64,000 nt of DNA, taken from positions 62,001 to 126,000 of the forward strand of contig CAVOKW010000018.1 of the NCBI GenBank assembly GCA_963696585.1, read 5' to 3'. Positions 8,200-15,995 of the stretch are shown here, one piece after another. The DNA comes from Parvibaculum sp963696585 (GTDB taxonomy: Bacteria; Pseudomonadota; Alphaproteobacteria; Parvibaculales; Parvibaculaceae). The notes beneath the pieces were generated by a model that ran no database searches, had not been told where the DNA came from, and saw only the letters and a program-made list of their open reading frames with translations. A program made the position numbers and the translations under genes. Positions within the stretch are counted from its first letter, which is position 1. Each line of letters begins with the position of its first letter.

Positions 8200-8685
8200 T
8201 CAGAGCTGAGAGAGCAGATTTTCGGCACCGGAGACTTTCGCCTCGCCGGGATTGGGTTCCTGATTGAGGCTTTTGACCACGCCATCCTCAACCAGCATGG
8301 AATAGCGCAGGCTGCGCGTGCCCATGCCAAAGCCCGAACCATCAAAATCAAGACCGAGCTTTTTGGTGAACTCGCCATTGCCATCACCCAGCATGGTGAC
8401 CTTGTCGTCAGCGCCCTGCTGCTTGCCCCAGGCGCCCATGACGAAGGCGTCGTTGACGGAGAGGCAGACAATTTCATCAACACCCTTGGCTTTGAAGTCA
8501 CCCGATTTCTGGATGAAACCCGGCAGATGCTGATTGGAACATGTCGGTGTGAAGGCGCCGGGCAAGGCGAAGACGGCGACCTTGCGGCCCTTGAAAAAGT
8601 CGGCGGTCTTGATGGGTGTGGGCCCCTTGTCGGTGAGCTTCATCAAAACGGCGTCCGGGATTTTATCTCCGACCTTGATGGTCAT
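8200..8685 (-). CDS. Peroxiredoxin, Prx5-type (redoxin family)
   Basis: A 161-aa thiol peroxidase that reduces hydrogen peroxide and alkyl hydroperoxides, usually with glutathione, glutaredoxin or thioredoxin as donor. The peroxidatic cysteine is C49 in PGAFTPTCSNQHLP, the typical Prx5 active site. SVNDAFVMGAWGK and the FDGSGFGMGTRSLRYSML region match type II peroxiredoxins. The ATG at 8685 (MTIKVGDKIPDA) is preferred over an extension to 8712. It is convergent with rnhA and separated from it by the palindrome cluster. Confidence 0.93.
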   Translation of the reverse strand: MTIKVGDKIPDAVLMKLTDKGPTPIKTADFFKGRKVAVFALPGAFTPTCSNQHLPGFIQKSGDFKAKGVDEIVCLSVNDAFVMGAWGKQQGADDKVTMLGDGNGEFTKKLGLDFDGSGFGMGTRSLRYSMLVEDGVVKSLNQEPNPGEAKVSGAENLLSQL

Positions 8686-8797
8686 TGGCGGCCTCCAATA
8701 TTTTCTGTTCAAGCGGGTGAATTTCCTAGAGCGGCATTAAAGCCGCAAACGCCATCTGCCGCCACCCCTCACACGACATTGAAAAACCCCAATCTTC

Positions 8798-9625
8798 TCA
8801 GGGCAATATCAGTTCTTCGTGAATGGCGGTGTGGGCGCCCGAGATGGCCAGCGCAATATGGGCGCCGCTGGCCTTGGCCCCTTTGGCAACCTCGATGGGC
8901 AGGATGAAAATGCGCTTGCCCGCTTCCTCATTCATGTCAATGAGGCCGGCATCAAGGCCCGGTGGCGTCTTGACCTCCAGCAAGGCTTCTTCATTGGCGC
9001 TGGTTGCGACCTCCACCATCAAGAGCGACGGCGTGCCGGGCTTCCACCACGCCATGACACGAGGCGATTTTATCGGCGTGAGGGATAATGGCGCTGGCAG
9101 GGCGGAAATCGCCGCCTGCAGGCGTTGCCGCTCGATTGCGGAGGTCTTTGTCTGCGCCGTCAGGTGTAGTTCGAGACTGGCCTGCGATGGCACACAGATG
9201 TCGGCGCAGATGCCATAGAAGATGGCGAGGTTGAGATCGACCGGCTTGGCGGGATCAATCGGTGTGACGCGCAGGGGCCAAACGACATGACGGGCAAAGC
9301 CGTATGTCGTGTCATCTTCGGCTTCGAAACGTTCGGGCGATGGCCAGAGCACCTCGACGCGGGCGACATTTCTGGAGGCAGACCAGTCGAAATCGGGGGC
9401 TATGCCGGAAGCGCCCGGTACGCGCCAATAGGTGTGCCAGCCTTCTTGAAGCTGCATCTCCAGTCCGGCCAAAAGACTCTCGCCATTTGGCTGGGATTCG
9501 CCCGTGATCAGACGCACTTGCCCTTCTTCCCGACCAGCCCAGGGCGTGGCGGCCTGCGCCACCGTCAGGCCGGGCAGCGTGGCGAAGAGGAAGACGGCGG
9601 CTATGCCATGGCAAAAAGGTTTCAT
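8798..9625 (-). CDS. Exported DsbD N-terminal-domain-like (thiol-disulfide interchange) protein
   Basis: The 275-aa product begins with a signal peptide (hydrophobic residues 8-22, cleavage likely after AQA-A). The mature protein resembles the periplasmic N-terminal domain of DsbD. Diagnostic parts are the GWHTYWRVPGASG segment near residue 62 and a cysteine pair in FYGICADICVPSQA. It lacks the membrane and thioredoxin domains of full DsbD, so it is a stand-alone periplasmic domain whose redox partner is not in view. It is divergently transcribed from yqgE, leaving about 160 nt for two promoters. Confidence 0.8.
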   Translation of the reverse strand: MKPFCHGIAAVFLFATLPGLTVAQAATPWAGREEGQVRLITGESQPNGESLLAGLEMQLQEGWHTYWRVPGASGIAPDFDWSASRNVARVEVLWPSPERFEAEDDTTYGFARHVVWPLRVTPIDPAKPVDLNLAIFYGICADICVPSQASLELHLTAQTKTSAIERQRLQAAISALPAPLSLTPIKSPRVMAWWKPGTPSLLMVEVATSANEEALLEVKTPPGLDAGLIDMNEEAGKRIFILPIEVAKGAKASGAHIALAISGAHTAIHEELILP

Positions 9626-9784
9626 GTCGCCATCAAATCATGTCTGCGGGGCGCTGGGCAGTCCCTGCGTTACACAAATGCGTGACAAGGGAAGCGAACA
9701 GCGCAAGAATGATCCACGCTTGTTTGAAGGCCACGATGCGCCGCTGAACTTGCCGCGCGGAGTAGCCAGAAAGGTTGCTTAGCC

Positions 9785-10396
9785 ATGCTTTATGCGTCCG
9801 GCGATCATCGGCCCTACTCAATTGATAACGGCTTTCTCGAAGGCAAAATGCTTATCGCCATGCCCGGCATGGGCGATGACCGTTTTGCCAGAACGCTGAT
9901 CTATCTCTGCGTTCACAATCCTGAAGGCGCGATGGGCATTGTTGTCAACAAGCCCGCACCGCATGTCACCCTGCCGGATCTTCTTGAACAGCTTTCCATT
10001 GTCGCGCCGCATGAAAAGGATCATGTGGATATTGCCTGCCCTGTCTTGACAGGGGGACCGGTGGAGGGCGGACGCGGCTTTGTGCTGCATACGCAGGATT
10101 ATTATTCCGAAGATTCAACGCTGCCCGTGGATACCGATATCGGCCTGACGGCGACAGTCGATATTCTGCGCGCCATGGCGACGGGATGCGGACCCAAGCG
10201 CGCGCTGCTGGCGCTGGGTTATGCCGGATGGGCACCGGGGCAGCTTGAGGGGGAGATACAGGCGAATGGCTGGCTCCATTGTGACCCCGATCCGGAACTT
10301 CTGTTTGGCAATGATCACGGTGCGAAATATCACGCGGCATTGAGCAAGCTCGGCGTGTCGATCTCGCTTTTGTCGGGCGTCGCCGGTCACGCCTGA
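9785..10396 (+). CDS. YqgE/AlgH family protein (DUF179)
   Basis: A 203-aa cytosolic protein of the widely conserved UPF0301/YqgE family, whose biochemical role is not established. Family hallmarks are NGFLEGKMLIAMPGMGDDRF near residue 15, IYLCVHNPEGAMGIVVNKP, CPVLTGGPVEGGRGFVLH and LGYAGWAPGQLEGEI. The ATG at 9785 gives the usual N-terminal lead; a second ATG at 9848 would remove it. The last codons and the stop lie in a degraded copy of the REP-like palindrome (GCCTGAAGCGGGGC), so repeat sequence appears to have supplied the C-terminus. Confidence 0.92.
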   Translation: MLYASGDHRPYSIDNGFLEGKMLIAMPGMGDDRFARTLIYLCVHNPEGAMGIVVNKPAPHVTLPDLLEQLSIVAPHEKDHVDIACPVLTGGPVEGGRGFVLHTQDYYSEDSTLPVDTDIGLTATVDILRAMATGCGPKRALLALGYAGWAPGQLEGEIQANGWLHCDPDPELLFGNDHGAKYHAALSKLGVSISLLSGVAGHA

Positions 10397-10411
10397 AGCG
10401 GGGCTCACGCC

Positions 10412-10912
10412 TTATCGTTCACGCACGAAATCATGGGTGCCAAGCAACATGTTGACGGTTGTTCCGTCTTCGCCCAGAGGCAGGATGATGACCGTGTAGG
10501 AAAAATATTTCCGGTCCTCATGGACCCAGGAAAGATTGGCCGAGCGCAAGAATAACTCATGCGTATCGCGCACACGGCGATAAGGAATAAGGGCGCGTTC
10601 TGCGGAGTCGCCAAATTTTTCCTGTGGCGTCGAACCGGCGAACTTGCCCTGCCCATAAAACTCTTCGACCACCGATCCCGCCAGCCGATAACGAAAGACA
10701 TCGTCGGGCAGGACATCTACCAGAAACAGGGATGGCAGGGCTTTGGGAATGCGCATGGGATTGAACTGCGCCCGCGACGGAAAAGCCTTGTCGCCTCGAA
10801 TTTCGTCCCAATAATCGAGAACCTTGACCAGCAGCTCGCTCTGAAGCCCTGTGCGGATATATTCAATCGATCCGAAGCATTCATCGCCGCGCGGCGGTGC
10901 AGTCTGCGTCAT
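10412..10912 (-). CDS. PAS-domain protein, PAS_5-like family, function unknown
   Basis: A 166-aa single-domain protein. From the ATG at 10912 (MTQTAPPRG) it shows a YWDEIRGDKAFPSRAQFNP motif, then LPSLFLVDVL, FRYRLAGSVVEEFYGQ and YTVIILPLGEDGTTVNMLLG. This is the pattern of alphaproteobacterial PAS_5 proteins, which are thought to be small sensory modules without an output domain. It lies 43 nt downstream of the EAL-domain gene on the same strand, so a shared transcript and a role in the same signalling pathway are plausible. A GTG or TTG start further upstream cannot be excluded. Confidence 0.7.
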   Translation of the reverse strand: MTQTAPPRGDECFGSIEYIRTGLQSELLVKVLDYWDEIRGDKAFPSRAQFNPMRIPKALPSLFLVDVLPDDVFRYRLAGSVVEEFYGQGKFAGSTPQEKFGDSAERALIPYRRVRDTHELFLRSANLSWVHEDRKYFSYTVIILPLGEDGTTVNMLLGTHDFVRER

Positions 10913-10955
10913 CTTAGACTCCCTCAATCCTTGCTGATGCTTTCCCAGACTATCC

Positions 10956-13900
10956 TTATTCGCGCCAGTGATGTGCAATAAAATCAAGTGCCTGTGCTGA
11001 AGTCATGGGCTGACCGAAGTAATAGCCCTGACCATAGTCGCAGCCCATTTGCGCCAGATCGATGGCCTGTTGCTCACTCTCCGTGCCTTCGGCCACAACT
11101 TCCATGCCAAGGTCATGCGCCAGACCGACAATCGAACGGATGATAAGGGGCGTTTCGCGATCCACCGACATCTGGGCGACAAAAGATCGATCCACTTTCA
11201 ATGTATCGAAGGGAAAGCGTTGCAGGTAGCTCAGGCTGGAATAACCCGTGCCGAAATCATCAAGCGAAAGGCCGGCGCCCAGCGCCTTGATGCGGGCGAG
11301 AACCTGCGCGGCGAATTCCGGATTCTCCATGATGAGCGACTCGGTGATTTCCAGCTTCAACGTGCCGGGAATGATATCGATGCGCTGGAGAACGCGTTTC
11401 ACATCCTCGATGAGATCATGTCGCAGAAGCTGACGGCTCGACACATTGACGCTGGCAAAAAGCGGCGCCTCAAAAGGGAAAAGCTTCTGCCAGGTGGCCA
11501 GTTCCTCGCTGGCGGCGCGCAAAGCGAAATGGCCGATCTCGGCGATCAGGCCAAGTTCTTCCGCCATCGGAATGAATTCGTCCGGCCCGACCAATCCCAT
11601 CTCTGGATGGTTCCAGCGCAACAGCGCCTCAAAACCGCTGACGCGTCCATCAATGAGCGACATGATGGGCTGATAATAGACTTCGAGTTCGCGGCGCTCC
11701 AGCGCGTGACGCAAATCCGATTCAACGCTCAAATGGCTTTCCGCTTCGCTGCGCATGCCGGGTTCAAACAGGACGATGCGGGCCTTGCCATCGCGCTTGG
11801 CGCGATACATGGCGATTTCGGCTTCCGTCAAAAGCTCTTCAGGCTTTTCATGCGCGTCTTCGCAAATCGCAACGCCAATCGAACATGTCGGAAAAACCTC
11901 CATGCCTGAAAGCATGATCGGCTGACCCAGAAATTCGCTGAGCTGCCCGGCAAAGGCGAGCGCATCCTCACGACTGGTGCGTGAGGTCAGAAGGATGGCA
12001 AAGGAATCACCATCAATGCGGGCGATGGTGTCTTCAATTGTGAGGAGCGATTCCAGGCGTCGGGCGATGGCAATGAGCAAGGCATCGCCCCCGGAATATC
12101 CCAGGCTGTCATTGACCGTCTTGAACCTGTCAAGATCGATGAGCAGCAAGGCGGCACGTGGTCGCTCCAGCAAGCCTGAGCGATGAATGGCGCGATCCAC
12201 GCGATCCATGAAGAGGGCGCGATTGGGTAATCCGGTCAGGCTGTCATGCACGGCGTCATGCAGGAGACGCTCTTCCGCCACCTTGCGACCCGAGACATCG
12301 CTCACCGTGCCAATGCACCGTTCGGCATAATTTTGTGCGCCGGCAATGCAGCTTGCCGAAAGCGAGAGCCAGCGCCAGTCGCCATCGGAATGGCGCATGC
12401 GGAACTCCAGCGTGAAGGCGACATTGCCGCGATCAATATAGGCGTTGAGCGCATTGCGGTAAGTTTCGCGATCGGCAGGATGCATGTGCTCACGCCATGC
12501 GACCTCGGTGCCACCAAAAGTGTTGGGGTCAAGTCCCAGCATCGCCTCGAGCGAGGAGGACACGTAAAGCGTGTCGGCGAGAATATCCCAATCCCAGACC
12601 CCTTGCCGGGCACCTGACAGCGCGAAGGCCTGACGCTGTTCGCTTCTCAATGTGCCGATATTGGCGCGACGACGGCCGCCTTGCGCGTGATAGGCGGCGG
12701 CAAAGGCAAAGAGGGCCAGCGCGGTCGTAAAGACTCCGCCTGCAAGGGTCGTTCCGGCAAAGGTGCCGGGCATCCAGCCCGCCGCATGCAGCGAGGCAAT
12801 GAGCCCCGCCAGTGCGAAAAGCGCCGCGCCGGGAATGAGCAATTGCGCCGGACGCACACCGCGCAGCGCGGCTGCGACCACCAGCGGCGCACCGCCGGCG
12901 AGCGCGATGAGCAGGCACAGACGAATGAATGCCCCGCCCAGCGGGGGCATGAACAGGGCAAGTGGAATGGCGATAAAAACAACAAGGCACATCAGGCGCG
13001 CCAGGCGCGCGGGAAGCTCGAAGTGATGCTGGAGATCGAGAAAAAACCGCTCCAGTGCGAAAACGGCAGCGGCAAAAAGCGTGAACATGATCACGCGCAG
13101 AACCTCGTTCCAATAGGCCGAAACGCCGAAGGCTGAACCGAGATAACCAAATTCGCTGAGCAGAACGAGGAAGCCCGCACCCAGCAGCATGGCCGTGGCG
13201 CGCGCTGCGGGCGATGATGTCAGGACGGCGAGCGCGGCAAGATAAACACCCAGTGCGGCAACAACGCCCATCAGCGCCCCCTGCACCAATGCCAGTCGAT
13301 GATGGAAGGATTGCCATGCCTCCGCCTGCCAGAGATAGAGCGCCGTCGGGGCCGGTTTTTCGGCATGGAGCGCGACAGTGGCGCTGGTTTGCGGCGCGAC
13401 CTGAATGTCATAGACAGAAAAGCCCTGCCGGCTGACTTCCGGCCGGGCGAGCGGATCTTCGCCACCGGCCATATAAGCGCGGTCAATCGGTGCGACGGCT
13501 TGCGGCCAGATGAGATTGAGAAAGCCGGTGCCGCGCTCATCAATCACGAGATAGCGATTGACGATATCATCGCTGCGATTACGCAGGGCGGCGGCAATCC
13601 AGACGCCCTTGGCCTGGGAATTACCATCAGACAATATGATCTCGCCCGTATCGGCGCTTTCGTCTCCACCATCGGGCGCGGCATCGGCTTCCGGCGCGGG
13701 TGCCGCATTATCCGGCGTGGTGGTTCCGGGTCCGGCCGGCACGGCGATATCCGTATCGCTCGCACCGGCATCAGGCACCTGAATGGAGAGCTTCTGGCCC
13801 GCCTCGATATAGCGCTCCAGAAATGGCGTGATGTTGACGACGGGGCGCGGGTCATCCAAAGCGACGGCATCAAGCGCCTGGGCGGTCTCAATCGACGGGC

Positions 13901-13982
13901 TCAACAGCGCGGCCAGTCCGATCACGCGACAGATCCGGAACAGGCGTTTGAGAATCGAGGTCTTTTGCGGGGTCAAGCTCAA
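10956..13982 (-). CDS. Membrane PAS-GGDEF-EAL protein, predicted cyclic-di-GMP phosphodiesterase
   Basis: A 1008-aa protein. It has an N-terminal hydrophobic segment (about 12-35), a periplasmic region (about 40-225) with a Pro/Ala/Asp-rich linker, about seven transmembrane segments (roughly 230-435), a PAS domain (about 450-575), a GGDEF domain (about 580-735) and an EAL domain (about 755-1005). The periplasmic and membrane parts resemble 7TM-DISM sensors. The GGDEF signature is replaced by DGDSF near residue 657, so cyclase activity is unlikely. The EAL domain keeps FEALLRW near 785 and DDFGTGYSSLSYL. I infer phosphodiesterase output with the GGDEF domain perhaps acting as a GTP sensor. It precedes the PAS_5 gene on the same strand. 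Confidence 0.9.
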   Translation of the reverse strand: MSLTPQKTSILKRLFRICRVIGLAALLSPSIETAQALDAVALDDPRPVVNITPFLERYIEAGQKLSIQVPDAGASDTDIAVPAGPGTTTPDNAAPAPEADAAPDGGDESADTGEIILSDGNSQAKGVWIAAALRNRSDDIVNRYLVIDERGTGFLNLIWPQAVAPIDRAYMAGGEDPLARPEVSRQGFSVYDIQVAPQTSATVALHAEKPAPTALYLWQAEAWQSFHHRLALVQGALMGVVAALGVYLAALAVLTSSPAARATAMLLGAGFLVLLSEFGYLGSAFGVSAYWNEVLRVIMFTLFAAAVFALERFFLDLQHHFELPARLARLMCLVVFIAIPLALFMPPLGGAFIRLCLLIALAGGAPLVVAAALRGVRPAQLLIPGAALFALAGLIASLHAAGWMPGTFAGTTLAGGVFTTALALFAFAAAYHAQGGRRRANIGTLRSEQRQAFALSGARQGVWDWDILADTLYVSSSLEAMLGLDPNTFGGTEVAWREHMHPADRETYRNALNAYIDRGNVAFTLEFRMRHSDGDWRWLSLSASCIAGAQNYAERCIGTVSDVSGRKVAEERLLHDAVHDSLTGLPNRALFMDRVDRAIHRSGLLERPRAALLLIDLDRFKTVNDSLGYSGGDALLIAIARRLESLLTIEDTIARIDGDSFAILLTSRTSREDALAFAGQLSEFLGQPIMLSGMEVFPTCSIGVAICEDAHEKPEELLTEAEIAMYRAKRDGKARIVLFEPGMRSEAESHLSVESDLRHALERRELEVYYQPIMSLIDGRVSGFEALLRWNHPEMGLVGPDEFIPMAEELGLIAEIGHFALRAASEELATWQKLFPFEAPLFASVNVSSRQLLRHDLIEDVKRVLQRIDIIPGTLKLEITESLIMENPEFAAQVLARIKALGAGLSLDDFGTGYSSLSYLQRFPFDTLKVDRSFVAQMSVDRETPLIIRSIVGLAHDLGMEVVAEGTESEQQAIDLAQMGCDYGQGYYFGQPMTSAQALDFIAHHWRE

Positions 13983-14025
13983 AACGGGGTCCGATCAGCA
14001 GGGGATGCGCGGTGGGTTTCGTCGT

Positions 14026-14613
14026 TCAAGGTCTGGGATCATCGCGCAAAATGGCAAACAGAAGATGATCAGCCCAGACGCCTGCGATGCGCAGATAGCC
14101 CCGCGCATGGCCCTCCGCGTGAAAACCACAGCGCAAGAGCACTGATTTTGATCTTTCATTGCCCGGCAGGCAGGCCGCCTGAAGGCGATGGAGCCCCAAA
14201 TCCTCAAAGACATAAGGGATGACGGCCCGGACAGCCGCCGACACATAGCCTTGCCCCGCATAGGGCAAGCCGGCCCAATAGCCCAGAGAGGCCACCTGCT
14301 GGACACCACGCTGAACCCCGGAAATGGTGCAACCGCCCACCAGAGCGTCATCTTCCTCGCGAAAGATGAAGAAGGGATAAGCCTGATCTTCACGGACTTC
14401 GTTCATGTAGCGGCGCAGGCGGCGGCGAAAGGCATGGCGGGTCAGATCATCTGCGCCCCAGGTCGGCTCCCAAGGCGTCAGAAACGCACGGCTGCGGCTG
14501 CGCAGATCCGCCCATTCGCGATAGTCGCCCCATTGCGGCCCGCGCAAATAGACGCGCTTGCCGGTGATGACCGGCACGGTGTCGGGCTTGGAAATCGAGC
14601 GCATAAAGGCCAT
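14026..14613 (-). CDS. GNAT N-acetyltransferase, RimJ/RimL-like
   Basis: A 195-aa acetyl-CoA-dependent acyltransferase. GNAT hallmarks are GKRVYLRGPQWGDYREWADLR at the start, the acetyl-CoA loop GYWAGLPYAGQGYVSAAVRA, and GLHRLQAACLPGNERSKSVL followed by GFHAEG. This matches the RimJ/RimL group, which acetylates ribosomal protein N-termini, though substrate cannot be fixed from sequence. It lies between the M16 protease gene upstream and the EAL gene downstream, all on the minus strand. A strong hairpin (14643-14670) separates it from the protease. Confidence 0.87.
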   Translation of the reverse strand: MAFMRSISKPDTVPVITGKRVYLRGPQWGDYREWADLRSRSRAFLTPWEPTWGADDLTRHAFRRRLRRYMNEVREDQAYPFFIFREEDDALVGGCTISGVQRGVQQVASLGYWAGLPYAGQGYVSAAVRAVIPYVFEDLGLHRLQAACLPGNERSKSVLLRCGFHAEGHARGYLRIAGVWADHLLFAILRDDPRP

Positions 14614-14642
14614 GGGTGGCCGCAGCTCCGTTGCGATTCAGT

Positions 14643-14670
14643 CTGCCAAAAGGGCCCCCCTTTGTGGCAG
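14643..14670 (-). terminator. Hairpin between the M16 protease and GNAT genes
   Basis: CTGCCA and AAAGG pair with CCTTT and TGGCAG around a C-rich loop, with one mismatch. It sits about 30 nt after the protease stop. There is no clear T-run on either strand, so a classical intrinsic terminator is uncertain. It may instead be an mRNA-processing or stability hairpin. Confidence 0.4.
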
Positions 14671-14680
14671 GTCAGGCGCT

Positions 14681-14722
14681 CTCAGGCAAATCTTGCGACG
14701 CCTCAGGCAAATCTGGCGACCA
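14681..14722 (-). repeat. 21-bp tandem duplication of the M16 protease gene end
   Basis: The last codons and stop of the protease gene (VARFA, stop) are repeated immediately downstream with a 21-bp period and one difference. Because 21 is a multiple of three, the second copy is in the same frame and ends in its own TGA. The gene therefore has a spare C-terminus and second in-frame stop. Confidence 0.75.
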
Positions 14723-15977
14723 GGGCCTCATAGCTTTCCAGTCCGCCATTGGTCCCCGAAAGCGGCCCGACGGCGGCGAGCGCCATATGCGGGGCATTGG
14801 CAACGATCTGGCGGGCAAAGTGGCGAATGGCCTGCGCATCGACCGCATCAATCGAGGCGACGATTTCCTCAATCGGCACCACGCGGCCATGGATCATGAA
14901 TTGGCGGGCAATCTGTTCGGCGCGGGCCGAGGATGATTCCAGTCCCATCATCAGGCCAGCCTTGATCTGGGCACGCGAGCGGGCCGTTTCGGCCTCTGTC
15001 GCATCCTCGCCCAGACGCTTGATCTCGTCGGCAAGCACCGGCATCAGCGCCGCGACATCATCGGGCGAGGTGCCGGCATAGATGCCGAACATGCCGGTAT
15101 CGGCAAAGGACCATGAATAGGCGAAAACGGAATAGCAAAGGCCGCGCTTTTCACGCACTTCCTGAAAGAGGCGCGACGACATGCCGCCGCCAAGAACGCC
15201 GGCAAGGACCTGGGCCACGTGATAATCGGCATCGCTGTAGCGCGGGCCTTCAAAGGCAAGTGCAAGATGGACCTGTTCGAGTTCGCGATCATCGCGATAT
15301 TCGCCTCCGATGAACCTTGTCGGCTCATGGTCATGCGCCTGTGCCGAGGCAAGTCCGCCGAAGCGTTCCTGCGCCAGATTGACCAAGGCATTGTGATCAA
15401 GGCCACCCGCAGCCGCCAGCACCATGCCGGAAGCCTGATAACGCTCGGCCATATAATCGCGCAATTGCGCGCGGCTGAAACCGGCGACCGTGTCGAGCGT
15501 ACCGAGAATGGGGCGGCCAAGCGCCTGGCCCGGATAGGCCGCGCTCATCAAATGATCGAAGACAAGCTCGTCGGGCGTGTCGAGCGCCTGCCCGATTTCC
15601 TGGACGATGACGCCGCGCTCGCGTTCCAGCTCTTCGCCATCAAAGGCCGAGTGCTGGAGAATGTCGGCAATGATGTCGACAGCGAGGGGCAAGTCGGCCT
15701 TGAGCACACGGGCGTGATAGGCCGTTGCCTCATGCGTGGTATGGGCATTGAGATGACCGCCGACGGTTTCGATTTCTTCGGCGATGTCGCGGGCGGAACG
15801 GCGTTGCGTGCCCTTGAAGGCCATATGCTCCAGCATATGCGAGATGCCGTTATTGGCTTCCGCTTCGTGACGCGCGCCGGTATTGACCCAGACGCCGACC
15901 GAAGTGGTCTGAAGATGGGGCATGCTGTCGGTGATAATCGTCAAACCGTTATTCAGCCTGCTGACTTCAACTGCCAT
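14703..15977 (-). CDS. M16 family zinc protease (mitochondrial-processing-peptidase-like)
   Basis: A 424-aa inverzincin. The zinc motif HxxEH is at H47-H51 (GISHMLEHMAFKGT), with the downstream acidic ligand region ELERERGVIVQE at about 117-127. The second half has FGGLASAQ, GGGMSSRLFQEVREKRGLCYS and FGIYAGTSP, typical of bacterial relatives of the mitochondrial processing peptidase beta subunit. No signal peptide is apparent. It starts 18 nt after thrC on the same strand, an order conserved in many Hyphomicrobiales, so it is probably cotranscribed. Confidence 0.93.
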   Translation of the reverse strand: MAVEVSRLNNGLTIITDSMPHLQTTSVGVWVNTGARHEAEANNGISHMLEHMAFKGTQRRSARDIAEEIETVGGHLNAHTTHEATAYHARVLKADLPLAVDIIADILQHSAFDGEELERERGVIVQEIGQALDTPDELVFDHLMSAAYPGQALGRPILGTLDTVAGFSRAQLRDYMAERYQASGMVLAAAGGLDHNALVNLAQERFGGLASAQAHDHEPTRFIGGEYRDDRELEQVHLALAFEGPRYSDADYHVAQVLAGVLGGGMSSRLFQEVREKRGLCYSVFAYSWSFADTGMFGIYAGTSPDDVAALMPVLADEIKRLGEDATEAETARSRAQIKAGLMMGLESSSARAEQIARQFMIHGRVVPIEEIVASIDAVDAQAIRHFARQIVANAPHMALAAVGPLSGTNGGLESYEALVARFA

Positions 15978-15995
15978 ATATAAAACTCCAAAGGA

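Noticed and set aside
9633..9821. Short minus-strand frame between the DsbD-like gene and yqgE
   Set aside because: It overlaps the yqgE start and has no recognisable family or ribosome-binding site; the region more likely holds divergent promoters.
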